64,000 bases of DNA from Microbacterium terregens. GTDB lineage: Bacteria; Actinomycetota; Actinomycetes; Actinomycetales; Microbacteriaceae. The notes beneath the pieces were generated by a model. It was not told where the DNA came from. It saw nothing but the letters and a program-made list of their open reading frames with translations, and did not search any database. The DNA lies in assembly GCF_039534975.1 (NCBI RefSeq), contig NZ_BAAAWH010000001.1, positions 3,162,001 through 3,226,000 of the forward strand, given 5' to 3'. The position numbers were made by a program, and so were the translations under genes. Position 1 is the first letter of the stretch. Every line of letters begins with the position of its first letter. This document shows positions 59,925 through 64,000 of this stretch, piece by piece.

Positions 59925-62738
59925 GTGTCCACTCTTCTCTACGCCCTCGGCCGTTGGTCGTACCGGCACTCGTGGCGGGTGCTGGTCGCCTGGCTGCTGC
60001 TGCTCGGCATCGCGGGCGCCGGGGCGGTGACACTCGGTCAAGGCACCGACAACTCCTTCTCCATCCCCGGCACCGAGTCGCAGGCCGGCATCGAACAGCT
60101 GGCGCGCACGTTCCCCCAGGCCAGCGGCACCAGTGCCCAGATGATCGTGGTGACGGCCGATGACGCGCCGATCGGGCAGAGCCCGTACGATTCGGCGATC
60201 GCGGACAGCATCGCCGACCTCGAGGACCTCGACGGTATCCTCGCCGTCACCGACCCGTTCAGCGAGATTGTCAACGGACAGGTGTCCAAGGGCGGCGACG
60301 CGGCGATCGTGCGCATGCAGTTCGACGGCCAGTCGACGGACGTGCCTCCGGCCACGAAGACCGCCCTTCAGGATGCCGCGGCCGAACTGCGCGAAGCGCT
60401 TCCCACCGGTTCCGTCGTCGAGCTCGGCGGGGACCTGTTCGCGATCTCCGTGCCGGGCGTGACGATCACCGAAGCCGTCGGCCTGCTGATCGCCCTTCTC
60501 GTGCTGATCGTGACCTTCCGTTCGTTCGTCGTCGCAGGCCTGCCCCTGCTGACGGCGATCATCGGCGTCGGGCTCTCGATCGCGCTGATCTTCCTCTCCA
60601 CGGCGTTCGCGAGCATCTCCTCCACCACCCCGCTGCTGGCACTCATGCTCGGGCTCGCCGTCGGGATCGACTACGCCCTGTTCATCGTCGCCCGACATCA
60701 GGATCAGGTGCGTGACGGGATGGACCCCGAGGAGTCCGCCGCGCGGGCGACGGGGACGGCCGGCTCCGCCGTCGTCTTCGCCGGCGTCACCGTGCTCATC
60801 GCGCTGATCGGACTGTCGTTCGCCGGCATCCCGTTCCTGACGACGATGGGCATCGCCGCCGCCGCCGCCGTCGCGATCGCCGTTCTCGTGGCGCTCACCC
60901 TCACCCCCGCGATGCTGGGGTTCCTGAAGGGCCGCGTCGCGGGCTGGCCGAAGCGCCCGCGCAAGAAGAAGGCCCAGACCACTCCTCGGCGCGGATTCGC
61001 CGAGCGGTGGGTCGGACTCATCACGAAGCATCCGGTCGTGACGACCGTCTCCGTCGTACTCACCCTCGGGATCATGGCGATCCCCGCGGCAAGCCTGGCC
61101 CTCGCCCTGCCCAACGCCGGAATGCTGCCGCAGGACAACGAAGCCCGCCAGAGCTACGACCTGGTGGCCGAGGAGTTCGGACCCGGCTTCAACGGGCCGA
61201 TCATCCTCACCGGGACGATCGTGACCTCCACCGATCCGGTGGGTCTGATGAGCGACCTCGCCGACGACGTGGAGAGCCTGCCCGGCGTCGAGACGGTCGC
61301 CCTCGCGACGCCCAACGAGACCGCGGACACCGGCATCGTGCAGCTGGTCCCCACGACCGCGCCCGATGACCCCGCCACGGCGGAACTCGTGCGGGAGCTC
61401 CGCGACCAGCACGACCGCTGGCTGGACGATTTCGGCATCGACGTCACGGTCACCGGGTTCACGGCGGTCGCGATCGACATCTCCGATCAGCTGGGCGCCG
61501 CCCTCCTGCCTTTCGGCATCTTCGTCGTCGGTCTCTCGCTCGTGCTCCTGACGATCGTGTTCCGCTCGATCGCCGTGCCGATCAAGGCCGCCCTCGGCTA
61601 CCTCCTGTCCGTCGCGGCCGCGTTCGGCGTCGTCGCGGCGGTGTTCGAGTTGGGCTGGCTCGCCGACCTCCTGCACGTGACGCGGACCGGTCCGATCATC
61701 AGCTTCATGCCGATCGTGCTGATGGGTGTGCTCTTCGGCCTCGCCATGGACTACGAGGTGTTCCTGGTCTCGCGCATGCGCGAGGACTACGTGCACGCCC
61801 GCCGCACCGGTGCGACACGCGCTGAATCGCGCGCGATCGCGCTCGGCGCGGTGAAGTCCGGCTTCACCTCCTCCGCGCGCGTCGTCACCGCGGCGGCGCT
61901 GATCATGTTCGCCGTCTTCGTCGCCTTCGTGCCCGAGGGAGATGCCTCGCTCAAGCCGATCGCACTCGGTCTGGCCGTCGGCATCGTCATCGACGCGTTC
62001 CTGGTCCGCATGACGCTCACCCCTGCCGTGATGGCGCTGCTCGGGGATCGCGCGTGGTGGCTGCCGAAGTGGCTGGACCGGGTCGTTCCCCACTTCGACA
62101 TCGAGGGCGAGGCCGTCCAGCGCGAACTCGCGCTCACCGACTGGCCCGAACCGGGCTCTACGGCGGCGGTCGTCGCGGCCGACCTGTCCGTGAGTGCCGG
62201 CGATGTCCACCTCGTCGACGGCGTCGGACTTCGCGTCGAGAAGGGCGGCGCCCTGATCGTGACCGCGAAGGACGCGCGCGGACCTCGTGCGCTGCTGCTC
62301 GCCCTGGCGGGCCGCGCCCCGCTCGTAGGACGCGCCCGCGTCGGCGGGCACCTGCTGCCCGGCCGCGAGGCGTGGGTGCGGGCACACGTCGCCGTCGCGC
62401 TGCTGGACGGCTCCGCGCAGCCGGTGCGCGACCTGCGCCGCGCCCTCGCCGGCGCACCCCGCATCCTGGTGATCGACGGCCTCGACGCCCTGACTCCGGC
62501 TGCCGTGCACGATCAGGCCGCCGCAGCGCTGAGGGATGCCGCATCCGCCACCCCGGGAATGAGCCTTGTCGTCGCGTGCGCCCACCCCGACGCCGCTCGC
62601 GCGCTGCTCGCGGACGCGGGCTGGCCGGACGCGCCGGTCCTCGACGTCACGGTGACCACGCGGGCTCACCCGGCGAGCTCCCTCGATTCGATCCCCCCGC
62701 GGCCGACGGCCGTTCCCACGACAGAGGTGCACGCATGA
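59925..62738 (+). CDS. MMPL family exporter with degenerate ABC-ATPase-like C-terminal domain
   Basis: RND/MMPL membrane transporter of 937 residues starting at GTG (CCCGGAGGCGCT upstream). There are two halves of about six membrane segments, each preceded by an extracytoplasmic domain; family motifs are GLAVGIDYALFIVARH and FGLAMDYEVFLVSRMRED with the proton-relay Asp-Tyr pairs. After the last membrane segment, from about residue 745, comes a 190-residue domain that follows the order of an ABC nucleotide-binding domain. Its Walker A position reads TAKDARGPRALLLALAG, without the GKS/T, and a Walker-B-like RILVIDGLDAL is near residue 846; no LSGGQ is visible. It probably exports a lipid or hydrophobic drug. 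Confidence 0.9.
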   Translation: MSTLLYALGRWSYRHSWRVLVAWLLLLGIAGAGAVTLGQGTDNSFSIPGTESQAGIEQLARTFPQASGTSAQMIVVTADDAPIGQSPYDSAIADSIADLEDLDGILAVTDPFSEIVNGQVSKGGDAAIVRMQFDGQSTDVPPATKTALQDAAAELREALPTGSVVELGGDLFAISVPGVTITEAVGLLIALLVLIVTFRSFVVAGLPLLTAIIGVGLSIALIFLSTAFASISSTTPLLALMLGLAVGIDYALFIVARHQDQVRDGMDPEESAARATGTAGSAVVFAGVTVLIALIGLSFAGIPFLTTMGIAAAAAVAIAVLVALTLTPAMLGFLKGRVAGWPKRPRKKKAQTTPRRGFAERWVGLITKHPVVTTVSVVLTLGIMAIPAASLALALPNAGMLPQDNEARQSYDLVAEEFGPGFNGPIILTGTIVTSTDPVGLMSDLADDVESLPGVETVALATPNETADTGIVQLVPTTAPDDPATAELVRELRDQHDRWLDDFGIDVTVTGFTAVAIDISDQLGAALLPFGIFVVGLSLVLLTIVFRSIAVPIKAALGYLLSVAAAFGVVAAVFELGWLADLLHVTRTGPIISFMPIVLMGVLFGLAMDYEVFLVSRMREDYVHARRTGATRAESRAIALGAVKSGFTSSARVVTAAALIMFAVFVAFVPEGDASLKPIALGLAVGIVIDAFLVRMTLTPAVMALLGDRAWWLPKWLDRVVPHFDIEGEAVQRELALTDWPEPGSTAAVVAADLSVSAGDVHLVDGVGLRVEKGGALIVTAKDARGPRALLLALAGRAPLVGRARVGGHLLPGREAWVRAHVAVALLDGSAQPVRDLRRALAGAPRILVIDGLDALTPAAVHDQAAAALRDAASATPGMSLVVACAHPDAARALLADAGWPDAPVLDVTVTTRAHPASSLDSIPPRPTAVPTTEVHA

Positions 62739-64000
62739 CCCTCCACATCGAACGGGCGCGTTCGCGCCGCCCGATCACCTGGCTGACGCTCGTCGGCGTC
62801 CTGCTGCTGCCGGTGCTGATCGGCGGCATCCTCGTCGCCGCCCTGTACAACCCGGCTGAGCGGCTCGACAGCATGAGCGCCGCGATCGTGAACGAGGACG
62901 AGCCCGTCACGATCGATGACCAGTACATCCCGCTCGGGCGCCAGCTGACCGCGGGCCTGGTCGAGGGTTCCGACGAGATCGCCAGCAACCTCGACTGGTC
63001 GATCTCCAACTCCGAGGACGCGGCCGCGGGCCTCGCCGACGGCACGTACCAGGCGGTGGTGACGATCCCGCAGAACTTCTCGGCGGCCGCGACCTCCACC
63101 GCTCCCGGCGGCACCCCCGAGCAGGCCACCATCGAGGTGGCCACGCCCCCCGACTCCAAGGTCGTCGACGACGCCATCACTGCCCAGGTGACCTCGGCCG
63201 CGGCATCCATCATGGGCCAGCAGCTGTCGCAGGTGTACCTCGAGAACGTGTTCCTCGGCTTCACGACTCTCGGCGACCAGCTCGGCGAAGCGGCCGACGG
63301 GGCCACCCAGCTCGCGGACGGAGCCACCCAGGCGGCGTCCGGCGCCACCGCCCTCGCGGGCGGCACGGCGCAGCTGAGCAGCGGCGCGTCCGCCCTCGCA
63401 TCCGGCGCGAACGAGCTGGGGGCCGGACTCGACACGATCGCCGGCGGCATCCGCTCGGCGTCATCCGGCGCGACGCAGCTCGCCGACGGGGTGAACTCCG
63501 GCGCGGCGACGATCGAAGCCGACGGCATCGTCCCGCAGCAGCTCAGCGACCTGGCCGCCCAGTCGGCGGGCGCCACCTCGGGCGCAGCGAACCTCGCGGG
63601 CGGCGTCGCCGCCTCGGTCGGCGCGCTTGCCGCGCAATGCGCGACCGTCAGCACGGACACCGCGTTCTGCGAGAGCCTTGCGACCGCGGCGGCCGATGCG
63701 ACCGCGGCGGCGCAGACCGCGGGCGGCGCCGCGCAGGCCGCCGGTGGAACGTCGTACGCGCTGGGACAGTTCGACACCGCGGCCAGCGCGCAGTTCGCGT
63801 CGCAGTTCCGCACGATCGGGTCCAACGTCGGCGCGCTCTCGGGCGGGCTCGAGCAGCTCGCGGGCGGCACCGACCAGTCGGCTGCGGGGGCACGGCAACT
63901 GAGCTCGGGTGCGACGCAGCTCGCGGGAGGCATCGACGAGGCAGGGACGGGAGCGACCTCGCTCGCGGATGGCGTCGCCCAGCTGGCCAGCGGGACGGCG
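62735..64000 (+). CDS. YhgE/Pip domain membrane protein, 3'-truncated by window edge
   Basis: The frame starts with ATG overlapping the MMPL stop (ATGA) and stays open for 422 codons to the window edge. One N-terminal membrane segment (WLTLVGVLLLPVLIGGILVA) is followed by SMSAAIVNEDEPV and DGTYQAVVTIPQNFS, typical of the YhgE/Pip (phage-infection-protein-like, ABC-2-related) family. A long extracellular stretch rich in Ala/Gly/Ser/Thr shows recurring ATQLADGA and ASGA heptad-like repeats. The C-terminal membrane segments would lie beyond the window. It is co-regulated with MMPL under TetR control. Confidence 0.88.
   Translation, partial: MTLHIERARSRRPITWLTLVGVLLLPVLIGGILVAALYNPAERLDSMSAAIVNEDEPVTIDDQYIPLGRQLTAGLVEGSDEIASNLDWSISNSEDAAAGLADGTYQAVVTIPQNFSAAATSTAPGGTPEQATIEVATPPDSKVVDDAITAQVTSAAASIMGQQLSQVYLENVFLGFTTLGDQLGEAADGATQLADGATQAASGATALAGGTAQLSSGASALASGANELGAGLDTIAGGIRSASSGATQLADGVNSGAATIEADGIVPQQLSDLAAQSAGATSGAANLAGGVAASVGALAAQCATVSTDTAFCESLATAAADATAAAQTAGGAAQAAGGTSYALGQFDTAASAQFASQFRTIGSNVGALSGGLEQLAGGTDQSAAGARQLSSGATQLAGGIDEAGTGATSLADGVAQLASGTA

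Noticed and set aside
59865..62732. 955-codon open frame on the minus strand opposite the MMPL gene
   Set aside because: Composition is Arg/Gly/Asp/His-rich without domains; it is the antisense shadow of a clear transporter gene in high-GC DNA.
62647..63933. 428-codon minus-strand open frame opposite the YhgE/Pip gene
   Set aside because: Ala/Pro/Ser/Cys-rich antisense of a repetitive coding region; the plus frame is coupled to MMPL and has family motifs.

Overview
The window looks like chromosomal DNA of a high-GC actinobacterium of the family Microbacteriaceae, most likely Microbacterium or a close relative. The reasons are very high GC, third-position G/C codon use, many GTG starts, short 4-base gene overlaps (ATGA/GTGA), frequent leaderless-type promoters (TAGNNT boxes 6-9 bases before the start), an oleABCD cluster with fused oleB-oleC, and an actinobacterial menaquinone gene set. 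I see no insertion sequence, phage, CRISPR array or rRNA.

Layout. 1-8.4 kb: end of hemA, a DUF2510 protein, cardiolipin synthase, a PadR/membrane-protein pair, a DUF488 protein, an alpha/beta hydrolase and a SulP transporter. 8.7-12.4 kb: a small ferredoxin, a DUF2807 lipoprotein, then the most unusual locus here: an 85-residue peptide made of three near-identical 24-residue repeats, translationally coupled to a JmjC-like cupin oxygenase and followed by a sucrase/ferredoxin-like protein. 13.4-18.1 kb: oleA-oleBC-oleD, long-chain olefin biosynthesis by head-to-head condensation. 18.1-26.7 kb: two tandem GAF-ANTAR regulators, tRNA-Met/Thr/Tyr, an M23 peptidase, an inositol-phosphatase-like enzyme, a phytoene-desaturase-like oxidoreductase and membrane proteins. 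26.8-32.5 kb: a maltose-type ABC transporter (malE-malF-malG) behind two LacI-type operators, with an FBP-domain protein and a PfkB kinase downstream. 32.5-38.9 kb: yajQ, a PPOX-type flavin/F420 enzyme, SRPBCC and hemerythrin proteins, a candidate small RNA, an alpha/beta hydrolase and an MFS transporter.

38.9-59.1 kb is a dispersed menaquinone region: an FprA-type reductase, a polyprenyl diphosphate synthase, menG, menF, menD, menA, menE, menB and menC. Other genes sit among them: an amidohydrolase/TIGR04076/LLM-oxidoreductase operon, a DUF885 peptidase-like protein, PPK2, and a second PadR/membrane-protein pair. menB carries an unusual in-frame array of three 45-bp repeats, and a perfect 32-bp inverted repeat lies beside ppk2. 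59.1-64 kb: a TetR regulator with two tandem palindromic operators controls an MMPL exporter that has a degenerate ABC-ATPase-like C-terminal domain, coupled to a YhgE/Pip membrane protein that runs off the window.

All assignments come from reading the sequence and from memory of protein families; no database search was run.
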